A stretch of DNA of 64,000 nt from assembly GCA_016699325.1 (NCBI GenBank), contig CP064971.1, forward strand, positions 744,001-808,000. The letters are read 5' to 3'. The position numbers and the translations under genes were made by a program. Of the stretch, positions 1 through 7,213 are shown piece by piece. This DNA is from Methanolinea sp. Its GTDB lineage: Archaea > Halobacteriota > Methanomicrobia > Methanomicrobiales > Methanospirillaceae. The notes below the pieces were generated by a model, which worked only from the letters and a program-made list of their open reading frames with translations, ran no database searches and was not told the DNA's origin. How positions within the stretch are numbered: position 1 is the first letter of the stretch; the number at the start of each line of letters is the position of its first letter.

Positions 1-587
1 AGATCCATCCCTTTCACCGTGTAGGGGAGGTGGATATATGCCCCGCCGCGGGCAAGCTCCTCTATTGCCGGTCCCCCGGGGTGCGGGAGGCCCATGCTCC
101 GGGCATACTTGTCAAGCGCATTCCCGATGCCGATATCAAGCGTCTCCCCGAAGATGCGGTAGCGCCGGTTCAGGTAGCCTATCACCTGGGTATTGGCCCC
201 GCTCGCGTAGAGGACGATGGGGTCGTGGCACCCGGTGGCGAATCTCCCGATCTCGATGTGGGCGACACAGTGGTTGACCCCCACCAGGGGGACACCCAGG
301 GCAATGGACAGGGACCGGGCGGCGGTCGCCACCGTTCTCAGGCAGGGGCCGAGCCCGGGTCCCTGCGAGAAGGCCACGCCGGTGATGCTGCCGGGATCGG
401 TGAGCACCCGGGAGATGACTCCTTTCATCTCCTGGGCATGGTGCTGGGCGGCCTCCCGGGGATGGATGCCACCGGCGGGTGGGGAGTAGGGTTTTGAAAA
501 GAGCGAGACGAGATCGGTATCAAAAACAGCAGCGCTGAGGTTCCATGCTGTCCCCTCAATACCAAGAATCTGCCCAAAACCAGGCAT
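1..587 (-). CDS. kae1: Kae1, tRNA N6-threonylcarbamoyladenosine synthase subunit (C-terminus beyond window)
   Basis: This is the N-terminal ~195 residues of the Kae1/TsaD ASKHA-fold protein that transfers threonylcarbamoyl to A37 of ANN-decoding tRNAs in the KEOPS complex. Visible motifs are the opening GIEGTAWNLSAAVF phosphate-binding strand, HPREAAQHHA, and the metal-binding NHCVAHIEIG (two histidines). The ATG at 587 is used because the family begins directly with this glycine-rich strand. In many archaea the gene is fused to the Bud32 kinase; the part that would show this lies off the window. It is the last gene of the minus-strand operon running from aIF2-gamma, 10 bases after the S27ae stop. 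Confidence 0.95.
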   Translation of the reverse strand, partial: MPGFGQILGIEGTAWNLSAAVFDTDLVSLFSKPYSPPAGGIHPREAAQHHAQEMKGVISRVLTDPGSITGVAFSQGPGLGPCLRTVATAARSLSIALGVPLVGVNHCVAHIEIGRFATGCHDPIVLYASGANTQVIGYLNRRYRIFGETLDIGIGNALDKYARSMGLPHPGGPAIEELARGGAYIHLPYTVKGMD

Positions 588-597
588 CAGAGTGATT

Positions 598-777
598 CTA
601 TTTCCTGAACTCGGTATACCCGCACTTCCCGCACGCGGTCCGGTCCTTGTGCTCGGCCATGATCACGCCGGGTCCGCAGCGGGGACAGTACTTCCTTGCC
701 AGCGTCGCCTTTCCGCCCTCGACCCTGTAGCAGGATGCCCGCCGGGGAGCTGCGCTCCTGGCCTTCTTTGCCGCCAT
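598..777 (-). CDS. rps27ae: Ribosomal protein S27ae
   Basis: A 59-residue zinc-ribbon protein of the small ribosomal subunit. It has a basic N-terminus (MAAKKARSAAPRR) followed by CPRCGPGV and CGKCGY, four cysteines in two CxxC pairs that bind one zinc, and ends in FRK as archaeal S27ae does. The start codon shares one base with the S24e stop (TGATG), so the two are translationally coupled. The S24e-S27ae-Kae1 order is conserved in Euryarchaeota. The length is normal for the family (about 50-60 residues). Confidence 0.95.
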   Translation of the reverse strand: MAAKKARSAAPRRASCYRVEGGKATLARKYCPRCGPGVIMAEHKDRTACGKCGYTEFRK

Positions 778-1073
778 CAGGCACTTTCCTCCCTTGGCTT
801 GGGCACACCCCTGGTCATCAGGAATGCCCGTTCGGTCTTTTTCTTCTGCTCTTCGGTGTCATACACCCGGGCCCTGCCAGAGAGCTCGGTCTTTCCAAAC
901 ATGGTCTTCAGCGAGTCGAGCACCAGCAGTTTCTCGTTTACGTTCAGCGATGCGGCAAGTTTCCCGGCAACCTGTTTTCTTGACGGTGTCGCACCATCAA
1001 AGCGGAGGGAAAAGTCCACTTCCCGCCTGGAGAGGAGTTCATTCCTCGAATCCCTGGTAACCTCAAATTCCAT
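777..1073 (-). CDS. rps24e: Ribosomal protein S24e
   Basis: A 98-residue small-subunit ribosomal protein of the archaeal/eukaryotic S24e family. The characteristic N-terminal strand (MEFEVTRDSRNELLSRREV) is followed by the conserved DGATPSRKQVAGKLAA segment and a C-terminal basic tail. The frame stays open 20 codons further upstream, but the ATG at 1073 matches the family start and removes an unrelated extension. It sits between the dephospho-CoA kinase gene (57 bases upstream) and S27ae (one-base overlap). Confidence 0.94.
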   Translation of the reverse strand: MEFEVTRDSRNELLSRREVDFSLRFDGATPSRKQVAGKLAASLNVNEKLLVLDSLKTMFGKTELSGRARVYDTEEQKKKTERAFLMTRGVPKPREESA

Positions 1074-1129
1074 CGGTATCCTCTCATAATTCGTGTTCGG
1101 ATTATTTATACTCTGGCCACTGCTCCCTC

Positions 1130-1633
1130 TCATTCAAAAACGTCACCGCCCTCATCAACGAAATGCGAGAGCATTGTCCTCGCCTTCTCCTTTGCGGCAG
1201 GGGTCACCTCGCAGAGGACGACCCCCTCGCCCGGCTGTCCGTACAGGATCAGGGCACCGTCCGGGGCGGCGATGACCAGCGGGATGACGGCAAGGTCTTC
1301 CTCCCCGTCAACGAGGACCAGCACCCCGGGGCCCCGTACTGCCTGATCGAGCACGTCCATGAGCTCCCTGGTGATCGTCCCGGGCGGGTTGCGTGCATGG
1401 AGCTTTTTTTGAAAGACCGCCGGTGACCGGTTGAACGGCGAGCGCATCGTGTGGCCGTCGATGATGGCGATCCTGGGGACCACTCCCCGCCGGACCAGGT
1501 GCCAGGTGACGACATCCCCCACCGTGTACACGGTTTTTTTCTCAATGAGGGGAAGGACGTCCTCGCAGTCGGCGTAGAGCGTGCCAAACGGGATCTTGAA
1601 AAAATGGCGTTTTCCCGGGGGGAGCCTGAACAT
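1130..1633 (-). CDS. GTP-dependent dephospho-CoA kinase (DUF359)
   Basis: A 167-residue protein of the archaeal DUF359 family, characterised as the GTP-dependent kinase for the last step of coenzyme A synthesis (dephospho-CoA to CoA). Hallmarks present are GDVVTWHLVRRGVVPRIAIIDGHTMR in the first half (the GDVV strand and the IDG loop) and VDGEEDLAVIPLV with YGQPGEGVV in the second half, which carry the acidic catalytic residues. It directly follows spt4 with no spacer and precedes S24e. This neighbourhood is typical for the family. Confidence 0.9.
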   Translation of the reverse strand: MFRLPPGKRHFFKIPFGTLYADCEDVLPLIEKKTVYTVGDVVTWHLVRRGVVPRIAIIDGHTMRSPFNRSPAVFQKKLHARNPPGTITRELMDVLDQAVRGPGVLVLVDGEEDLAVIPLVIAAPDGALILYGQPGEGVVLCEVTPAAKEKARTMLSHFVDEGGDVFE

Positions 1634-1846
1634 TCAGCGGACCTTCAGCGCATATCTCCCGGGGAGCGTGATATTCATTTTGTGTGCGATCTCGGACCTC
1701 CGGGGATCGATGATCACCAGGTATCCTGTCCAGTCGGTGGAGAGGTTGCCGCTTCCGCAGACCGCACAGCTCTCTCCCTCCACCACCCGGTGGCAATCCC
1801 TGCACACCTTTACCAGTTTCCTTTTAACGGCCGCCACGCTCACCAC
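1634..1846 (-). CDS. spt4: Transcription elongation factor Spt4 (RpoE'')
   Basis: A small zinc-ribbon elongation factor that pairs with Spt5 on RNA polymerase. It has the family cysteine pattern CRDCHRVV and CAVCGS, followed by TDWTGYLVIIDP, the conserved strand that contacts Spt5, and SEIAHKMNI near the end. The start is uncertain: GTG at 1846 is given, and GTG codons at 1843 and 1837 are equally possible because all lie downstream of a GGAGAAGG stretch. The gene overlaps the end of rpo7, the usual arrangement in Euryarchaeota. Confidence 0.92.
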   Translation of the reverse strand: MVSVAAVKRKLVKVCRDCHRVVEGESCAVCGSGNLSTDWTGYLVIIDPRRSEIAHKMNITLPGRYALKVR

Positions 1847-2405
1847 CCTTTTCCTTCTCCTTTGCCATGTCTTCTTCGAGCCAGCGGCTGGTGCCGAGCC
1901 CGGACTGTCGCATGGTCAGGCCGATCTTGCTGTCCCGGGGCTCGCGCTCGTTCAGGGAGAGGGTGACCACCCGGGCACGTATCCCCTCACCGACGGCGAT
2001 GAACCGCTTCGACTCCTGGCAGATCAGCCGGGAGTTCTTCTCGTCGTAGTTGATATACTCATCAGAGATCTGGCTCACGTGGAGCATGGCATCGATCGGC
2101 CCGAGGCTCACGAACGCCCCAAAGCTCGTCGTCTCCACGACCAGCCCCTCCACGACCTCCTGCAGGATGAGCCGGAGAACGACGGCCTCGAACTCTACAT
2201 CGTAGTAGACCGCCCCGTCCCCGGGAACGATCTCTCCATCGCCGATGTCGAGCACCCGGGTGACGGCGATGAAGATGCCGATCTCCTTGTCAATGCTTCC
2301 TTCAAGCTGCTCCTGGAGGACATCGAGGATAACCTTCTCAAGCTCTTCTCCAAGCCGGCGAGGAGGCACCCTCACCTTGTCTGCCAGTTTCATCCGGTAA
2401 TACAT
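1824..2405 (-). CDS. rpo7: DNA-directed RNA polymerase subunit Rpo7 (RpoE')
   Basis: A 193-residue subunit of archaeal RNA polymerase forming the stalk with Rpo4. An N-terminal RNP-like domain (MYYRMKLADKVRVPPRRLG) is followed by an S1/OB-fold domain with GLVVETTSFGAFVSLGPIDAMLHVSQISD, the textbook S1 signature. A charged tail rich in Lys and Glu ends the protein. The ATG at 2405 is preferred over an upstream one because MYYRMKL is the family start and lies 8 bases after the PIN-domain gene. Confidence 0.95.
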   Translation of the reverse strand: MYYRMKLADKVRVPPRRLGEELEKVILDVLQEQLEGSIDKEIGIFIAVTRVLDIGDGEIVPGDGAVYYDVEFEAVVLRLILQEVVEGLVVETTSFGAFVSLGPIDAMLHVSQISDEYINYDEKNSRLICQESKRFIAVGEGIRARVVTLSLNEREPRDSKIGLTMRQSGLGTSRWLEEDMAKEKEKGGERGGR

Positions 2406-2412
2406 GACCCAC

Positions 2413-2826
2413 CTAGTTCCTGAACAATTCAAGCCGCTGTCTGCCCGAAAGCGATATCACCGGGATGCCCTTCCCGAGCAGCGCGTTCCGGAGACCCCGG
2501 TCATTGGTCACTACCATGCACCCATGCGTGTTTGCATAATATAGGATCTTCTCATCAACCGACCCGTGATCACCCGGGCTCTCCACCACGGCGCACCGCC
2601 CGGCAAGGATGAGCGCGGAACGGGCCGCGGCCCCTTCCTTTCCATGGGAGCATGCAAGTCCGCGGAGTTCTTCGAGCACTTCAGGGAGGATCAATGGTTC
2701 GTAGGATCCGATAAGATTTCCCAGCCCTTCGAAGATATCGATCCTGAACTGCACCTGGGCCATCAGGGCGTTGGCATCCAGGAGGACCCCTATTCGGCGA
2801 GGGTGCCCATTCCGATCAGTCGCCAT
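2413..2826 (-). CDS. PIN-domain protein (Fcf1-like)
   Basis: A 137-residue stand-alone PIN domain, the Mg-dependent RNase fold. Conserved acidic positions are visible: LLDANALM near residue 17, PEVLEELRG around residue 50, and VVTNDRGLRNALLGKGIPVISL near the C-terminus. This matches the archaeal family annotated as Fcf1-like rRNA-processing proteins, always found between aIF2-gamma and Rpo7. Context therefore suggests rRNA maturation and not a VapC toxin, and no antitoxin gene is present. It overlaps the end of aIF2-gamma by 37 bases. Confidence 0.88.
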   Translation of the reverse strand: MATDRNGHPRRIGVLLDANALMAQVQFRIDIFEGLGNLIGSYEPLILPEVLEELRGLACSHGKEGAAARSALILAGRCAVVESPGDHGSVDEKILYYANTHGCMVVTNDRGLRNALLGKGIPVISLSGRQRLELFRN

Positions 2827-4025
2827 CTGGCCCCCAGCTGACGGCTTATGGCGATCCGTGACCCGATCTCCACGCAGACCGGTCGTTTCAGGGTAACCTC
2901 GACCAGGTCTTTTTTTGCAGTGGTGACCACGCCTACCGTCACTGCGGTGCCGACCGAGAGCATCAGCGGTTCATTGTGCTTCAGTGGTTCGATGGAGAGC
3001 TCGCTGGTGGCGCCAACCACCCGTTCCATGAGGGTGACATGGAACTTCAGGCGGTCCCAGACCGGCGGAAGTGCTCCGACATGTCCGACGACCTGGCCGG
3101 CCAGGGCATCGCTCTTGGTCAGGGCCGGGTCGAGTTTCGTGCCGATGCCGAGCAGTCCTCCGGGAGATGCTTCGGCGACTTTCTTGAGCCCCACGTTTAT
3201 GGTGGTGATCCTGGTGGTGATCGGTTCCCACCGGATCTTGTTCTCGGCCTGGACCTGTCGTCCGGGACGGATCTCGATATCATCGCCTTCCCTGAGAACC
3301 CCCCGTACCAGGGACCCTCCGATGACCCCGCCCTTGACCTCCCGCCAGCTCGTTCCCGGCTTGTTGATGTCAAAGGACCGGGCGACCAGCATGACCGGGG
3401 CGGCGTCCGGGTCCCGGGCCGGTTCGGGGATCGTGGCATCGAGGGCCTCGATGAGGGCTCCGATGTTGACCTGTTTCTGGGCCGATACCGGGATGACCGG
3501 CGCATGTTCTGCGATCGTTCCTTTCACGAATGCTTTGATCTGCTGGTAGTGCTTCAGGGCGTCCTTCTGGGAGACCACGTCGATCTTGTTCTGGACGATG
3601 ACGATGTTTTTTATCCCGACGAGCTCGAGCGCCATCAGGTGCTCCTTGGTCTGCGGCTGCGGGCAGGGCTCGTTGGCGGCGATCACCAGCATCGCCCCGT
3701 CCATGAGCGCCGAACCCGAGAGCATGGTGGCCATCAGCGTCTCGTGCCCGGGAGCGTCGACAAAGGAGATCGACCGGAAGGGGACCGGTTTTCCGCCGCA
3801 GGCCGGGCATTCGGGCTTCGTGGTATAGGCATCCGGGCCGCTGCACTGCTCACACCGGTAGAACGTCGCATCGGCGTACCCGAGGCGGATCGAGATGCCC
3901 CGTTTTATCTCCTCGCTGTGGCGATCCGTCCACGCTTCGGTCATCCCGTAGACGAGCGTCGTCTTGCCGTGGTCAACGTGGCCGACGACCCCGATGTTGA
4001 CGCTTGGAATGGTAGCATCCCGCAA
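2790..4025 (-). CDS. eif2g: Translation initiation factor aIF2 subunit gamma
   Basis: A 411-residue GTPase that binds initiator Met-tRNA as part of aIF2. The G motifs are all present: GHVDHGKT (residues 15-22), DAPGH, NKID and the SA loop. A zinc knuckle with CEQC and CPACGG lies inside the G domain, followed by two EF-Tu-like beta barrels. The start codon is TTG at 4025, since no in-frame ATG or GTG lies upstream of the conserved IPSVNIG strand. A strong AAGGAGGT ribosome binding site 11 bases before it supports this choice. It is the first gene of the operon. Confidence 0.96.
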   Translation of the reverse strand: MRDATIPSVNIGVVGHVDHGKTTLVYGMTEAWTDRHSEEIKRGISIRLGYADATFYRCEQCSGPDAYTTKPECPACGGKPVPFRSISFVDAPGHETLMATMLSGSALMDGAMLVIAANEPCPQPQTKEHLMALELVGIKNIVIVQNKIDVVSQKDALKHYQQIKAFVKGTIAEHAPVIPVSAQKQVNIGALIEALDATIPEPARDPDAAPVMLVARSFDINKPGTSWREVKGGVIGGSLVRGVLREGDDIEIRPGRQVQAENKIRWEPITTRITTINVGLKKVAEASPGGLLGIGTKLDPALTKSDALAGQVVGHVGALPPVWDRLKFHVTLMERVVGATSELSIEPLKHNEPLMLSVGTAVTVGVVTTAKKDLVEVTLKRPVCVEIGSRIAISRQLGARWRLIGMGTLAE

Positions 4026-4062
4026 ATGCGATCGAACCTCCTTATACGATTATAAATGACTA

Positions 4063-4074
4063 TACTTATACAAA
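4063..4074 (-). promoter_or_regulatory. TATA box for the aIF2-gamma operon
   Basis: On the minus strand TATAAGTATA lies about 40 bases before the TTG start of aIF2-gamma. An archaeal start point about 25 bases downstream would give a short leader carrying the AAGGAGGT site. A second AT-rich stretch (TTTATAATCG) just downstream is an alternative. Judged from position and composition only. Confidence 0.5.
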
Positions 4075-4224
4075 CCGGTCATGGGCCGGGAACCCGGGCC
4101 GTCTGTGCGCTCCCCTTCCGGGTCATCATGCTTCCCAGGCCGTCCGGTAACACTCCGTATGCTGCATCCTGCGCAAAGGTTAAAACGACAGTATGAGAAG
4201 ATCTCCATATCCGAGGTTGACTAC

Positions 4225-4647
4225 ATGACCGTTGATACTGAATTATCCCGGATAGGAATATCGCTTCCAAAGAACCTGCTTGACAAATTCGACGAGATCA
4301 TAACCTACCGGGGATACTCGTCCCGGTCGGAGGGGATCCGGGATGCCATCCGCAGCTACATCACCTACTACAAGTGGATGTCGGACGTGACCGGAGAGCG
4401 ACAGGGGGTCATCACCATGATCTATGACCACGGGCAGCGCGGGCTGCTCTCCACGCTCACCGATATCCAGCACGAGTTCATGGAGATCATCCAGGCCATG
4501 CTCCATTCCCACGTCACCCATGATCGCTGCCTGGAGATCATCCTGGTGCGCGGGGAGGGCTCGGACCTGAAGACCCTGGCGGAGCGCCTGATGTCGCAAA
4601 AAGGGGTCGAAACGGTGAAGCTTACCACCATCCCGCTCAGCGATTAG
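4225..4647 (+). CDS. nikR: NikR-type nickel-responsive transcriptional regulator
   Basis: A 140-residue ribbon-helix-helix repressor with a C-terminal ACT-like nickel-binding domain. The N-terminal RHH runs from SRIGISLPKNLLDKFDEI to SRSEGIRDAIRSYI. The nickel ligands of E. coli NikR are all present: the His of DIQHEF and the two His plus the Cys of HSHVTHDRC. The ATG at 4225 is chosen because GAGGT lies 7 bases upstream and the RHH strand begins there. Nickel control fits a methanogen, where MCR, hydrogenases and CO dehydrogenase need nickel. No transporter gene is adjacent. Confidence 0.9.
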   Translation: MTVDTELSRIGISLPKNLLDKFDEIITYRGYSSRSEGIRDAIRSYITYYKWMSDVTGERQGVITMIYDHGQRGLLSTLTDIQHEFMEIIQAMLHSHVTHDRCLEIILVRGEGSDLKTLAERLMSQKGVETVKLTTIPLSD

Positions 4648-4940
4648 CCGCCGCCTTCACAGCTCTGGTCGATGTTGGCGATCGCCTCCTGGAACCCGAC
4701 CCCCGAGAGGAACTCCATCTCCTTTTTCACCTGTTTGTAATCCAGTTCCCGGTCCCTTTTCTGAGGCTCCCTCATCGGGGAGGCCACTGCGATCAGCTGG
4801 TCTGCCCGGTACAGGAGCCCGGTTGTATCGATCTCGGCAAACAGGCCACCCTTCATCTGTTCGATCCTGGTCACCGTGCCCGCGGTGCCGGTCCTCGGGT
4901 AGCGGACCTGCATGCCGACCGCGATCTCATCGGCGTTCAT
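4644..4940 (-). CDS. DUF2098 family protein
   Basis: A 98-residue protein of the DUF2098 family, largely confined to methanogens and of unknown function. The first 50 residues form a small beta-rich, KOW/SH3-like segment (GMQVRYPRTGTAGTV and GLFAEIDTTGLLYR); the remainder is helical and charged, ending in CEGGG. The ATG at 4940 is preferred over a TTG three codons upstream. Its stop overlaps the nikR stop in convergent orientation. It shares a TATA-bearing intergenic stretch with ycaO. Confidence 0.75.
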   Translation of the reverse strand: MNADEIAVGMQVRYPRTGTAGTVTRIEQMKGGLFAEIDTTGLLYRADQLIAVASPMREPQKRDRELDYKQVKKEMEFLSGVGFQEAIANIDQSCEGGG

Positions 4941-4960
4941 AGTTACCAATGGATGGTAAA

Positions 4961-4976
4961 GATACTATAAAGGTAT
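4961..4976. promoter_or_regulatory. Shared TATA element of divergent DUF2098 and ycaO genes
   Basis: The 58-base gap between the divergent starts holds one AT-rich core, ACTATAAAGGTA on the plus strand, which reads TACCTTTATAGT on the minus strand. Its centre is about 28 bases from the DUF2098 ATG and about 31 bases from the ycaO ATG, the usual archaeal TATA-to-start spacing. Both messages would therefore be almost leaderless, and neither start has a clear Shine-Dalgarno sequence. Confidence 0.5.
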
Positions 4977-4998
4977 TCTCCCGCCCATATCCCATCTG

Positions 4999-6195
4999 AT
5001 GAGGTATACGCTCCAACGCGTACAGAAACACTATTTTGACGGGACCCACCGGGTGAAGTCTCCCGAGGAAACGCTCTCAATCGTCGAACCGCTCATGGGC
5101 AGGGTCGGGGTCGAGGAGGTCCGGGACATCACCGGCGTTGACCGGGTGGGCATTCCCTGTTTCACCGCATTCCGTCCCCGTGCCGCACGGGGCGGTGTGC
5201 GGTACCACGCCGGGAAGGGAAAGGACCCGGTCCAGGCCAGGGTATCCTCCCTTATGGAGGCCGTTGAGCGGTACAGCGGCGAGTACCACGGGGATGCCAT
5301 GGAGTTTGCGTCCTACGAGGAGATCGGTGTGCACCGGGCCATCGATCCCGAAGACCTGGTGCTCCCGCGACCCCTGGGACAGGGCGAGAGACTTCACTGG
5401 AGCCCGGCCTACGACCTGCTCAATGACGAGGAGGTCTTCGTCCCGAGCAATGCGGTCTTTCACCCCTACGATACCCTGGGCATGACCATGCCCCTCTTTG
5501 CGAGCGATACCAACGGCCTTGCCAGCGGGAATGTCATCGAAGAGGCGATCCTGCACGCCATCCTCGAAGTGATGGAGCGGGATGCCATGAGCATGGCCGA
5601 GCAGGCCCGCTGTATGGGGACCCGGGTGGAGATCGATATCGACTGCCCGGCACGGGAGGTGAGGGACCGGTTCGAGTCCTGCGGGATCGCGGTTTACCTC
5701 TGGCTGGTGGAGGGGAGGACAGGCATCCCCACCATCGCTGCAGCCGGTGACGACACGGTGGCCCGGGACCCGGGGCTCCTGGTGATGGGATCGGGTACCC
5801 ACCCGGACCCGGCCATCGCCGCCCTGCGGGCCCTGACCGAACTTGCCCAGAGCCGGGCTTCTCACCTGCACGGGGGCCGCGAGAACCCGGGCCGCACGCA
5901 ACTGCTCGAGAAGGCAGGGTACGAACGTTTCAGGCGGATCAACCGGGAGTGGTTTGCCGATGGTGTCCCGGTCCCGCTTTCATCGATCGGGAACCGTTCG
6001 ACCCCGTTCATCGACGAGGATATACGGGTGGTGCTCGAGGAGCTCCGGCCGCACGTGGAGCGGGTCTGCATCTGTGACCTGTCCCGGACCGAGATCCCGG
6101 TGGTGCGGGTAATCGTTCCCGGCCTCGAGGTCTCCCACGTGAACCGGGAGCGGGTGCGGAGGAGGGGGGCCGGTATGCACGACCGGACCCGGTAA
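4999..6195 (+). CDS. ycaO: YcaO-domain protein, McrA-glycine thioamidation (methanogenesis marker 1)
   Basis: A 398-residue YcaO-fold ATP-dependent enzyme. Methanogen members install the thioglycine of methyl-coenzyme M reductase by activating the backbone amide with ATP. YcaO ATP/Mg signatures are visible: SSLMEAVERYSGEY, a helix with EAILHAILEVMERDA, and ALTELAQSRA near residue 280. Full length, with a proline-rich region giving way to an Arg-rich tail. The partner tfuA gene, adjacent in some methanogens, is not in this window. The YcaO-alone assignment rests on family knowledge. Confidence 0.88.
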   Translation: MRYTLQRVQKHYFDGTHRVKSPEETLSIVEPLMGRVGVEEVRDITGVDRVGIPCFTAFRPRAARGGVRYHAGKGKDPVQARVSSLMEAVERYSGEYHGDAMEFASYEEIGVHRAIDPEDLVLPRPLGQGERLHWSPAYDLLNDEEVFVPSNAVFHPYDTLGMTMPLFASDTNGLASGNVIEEAILHAILEVMERDAMSMAEQARCMGTRVEIDIDCPAREVRDRFESCGIAVYLWLVEGRTGIPTIAAAGDDTVARDPGLLVMGSGTHPDPAIAALRALTELAQSRASHLHGGRENPGRTQLLEKAGYERFRRINREWFADGVPVPLSSIGNRSTPFIDEDIRVVLEELRPHVERVCICDLSRTEIPVVRVIVPGLEVSHVNRERVRRRGAGMHDRTR

Positions 6196-6231
6196 CGACC
6201 CGGTGGTTCCCGCGGACCCTGTCCGGGCACC

Positions 6232-7209
6232 TCAAATCATCACTTTTTCGAGCTGGGCAACGGTCCGCAGTGTGCTTTCGCGGGGTGTCCCGGAGGGCAT
6301 CTTTACCGGCTCGTCATGGAGGGCCCCGAAGATCTCGGCCACGGCCTCACCGAGCGATGGGCCGTACCCGCCTTCCAGGACCAGTGCCAGGGGCTGGTCG
6401 ACCGCCTCCATCAGGATCCTCGTCAGCACCCTGAAGTCCTGGGGGGCAAGCCTCATCCCGTTCATGGGATCGTCACCGAGCGTGTCCTGCCCGGCGGAGA
6501 TGATCAGGAGATCGGGCTTGAAATGGCCCAGCGCTTCGGCAAAAACACGGGTGAACAGGCAGGCATAGTCATCGATCCCGCAGCCCTGCTGGAGGGGGGC
6601 ATTCAGGGTGAACCCCATGCCCCTCCCCTCCCCTATCTCGTCGATCCAGCCGGTGCCGGGGAATGCATTCCTCATATGGACCGAGCAGAACAATACCCGG
6701 TCGCTCTTGTAGAATATCTTCTGGGTCCCGTTGCCGTGGTGGAGGTCCCAGTCGAGGATGGCGACCCGGTCGACCTGTTCCAGGGCCCATGCCGCGGCCA
6801 CCGCGGCGTTGTTGAAGAGGCAAAAACCCATGGCCCGGTCCGGCTCGGCGTGGTGGCCGGGGGGGCGGACAAGGGCAAAGCAGTGCTCTCCGTCTAAAGC
6901 CCGCTCGGCGGCCAGGATCGATGAGCCCGCTGCCAGCAGCGCGGTCTCAAAGGATCCCTTGTTGACGTAGGTGTCCATGTCGATGTAGTGGATGCCGTCA
7001 AAAGAGCTGAAGTACTCGATCATCCTGATGTGGCCCCGGTGGTGCACCCGCTCGAGGTCGGCAAACGAGGCCGTGACCGGCCTTATGTGACTGATGTAGT
7101 CCGGGAGGCAGGAGATCACCCTGCGGATACGCTCCGGGTTTTCCCGGTGGATGTCGAGTTCGTGGACGGTGAATTCCTCGCCAAAAATTGCCGAGCACCG
7201 GGAGGTCAT
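6232..7209 (-). CDS. Histone deacetylase family protein
   Basis: A 325-residue member of the arginase/deacetylase superfamily (class II HDAC, acetoin-utilisation and acetylpolyamine hydrolase group). Catalytic and zinc motifs are clear: RPPGHHAEPDRAMGFC, the zinc-binding DWDLHHGNGTQ, and SAGQDTLGDDP with the second zinc aspartate. LEGGYG lies near the end. It begins 4 bases after the AglB stop, so the two are probably co-transcribed. The substrate is unknown and could be an acetylated lysine, a polyamine or another small amide. The ATG at 7209 is chosen over an upstream one inside aglB. Confidence 0.88.
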   Translation of the reverse strand: MTSRCSAIFGEEFTVHELDIHRENPERIRRVISCLPDYISHIRPVTASFADLERVHHRGHIRMIEYFSSFDGIHYIDMDTYVNKGSFETALLAAGSSILAAERALDGEHCFALVRPPGHHAEPDRAMGFCLFNNAAVAAAWALEQVDRVAILDWDLHHGNGTQKIFYKSDRVLFCSVHMRNAFPGTGWIDEIGEGRGMGFTLNAPLQQGCGIDDYACLFTRVFAEALGHFKPDLLIISAGQDTLGDDPMNGMRLAPQDFRVLTRILMEAVDQPLALVLEGGYGPSLGEAVAEIFGALHDEPVKMPSGTPRESTLRTVAQLEKVMI

Positions 7210-7213
7210 GTCC

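Noticed and set aside
2413..2826. PIN protein as a VapC toxin
   Set aside because: No antitoxin gene is present and the location in the aIF2-gamma/Rpo7 operon is conserved for the Fcf1-like family.
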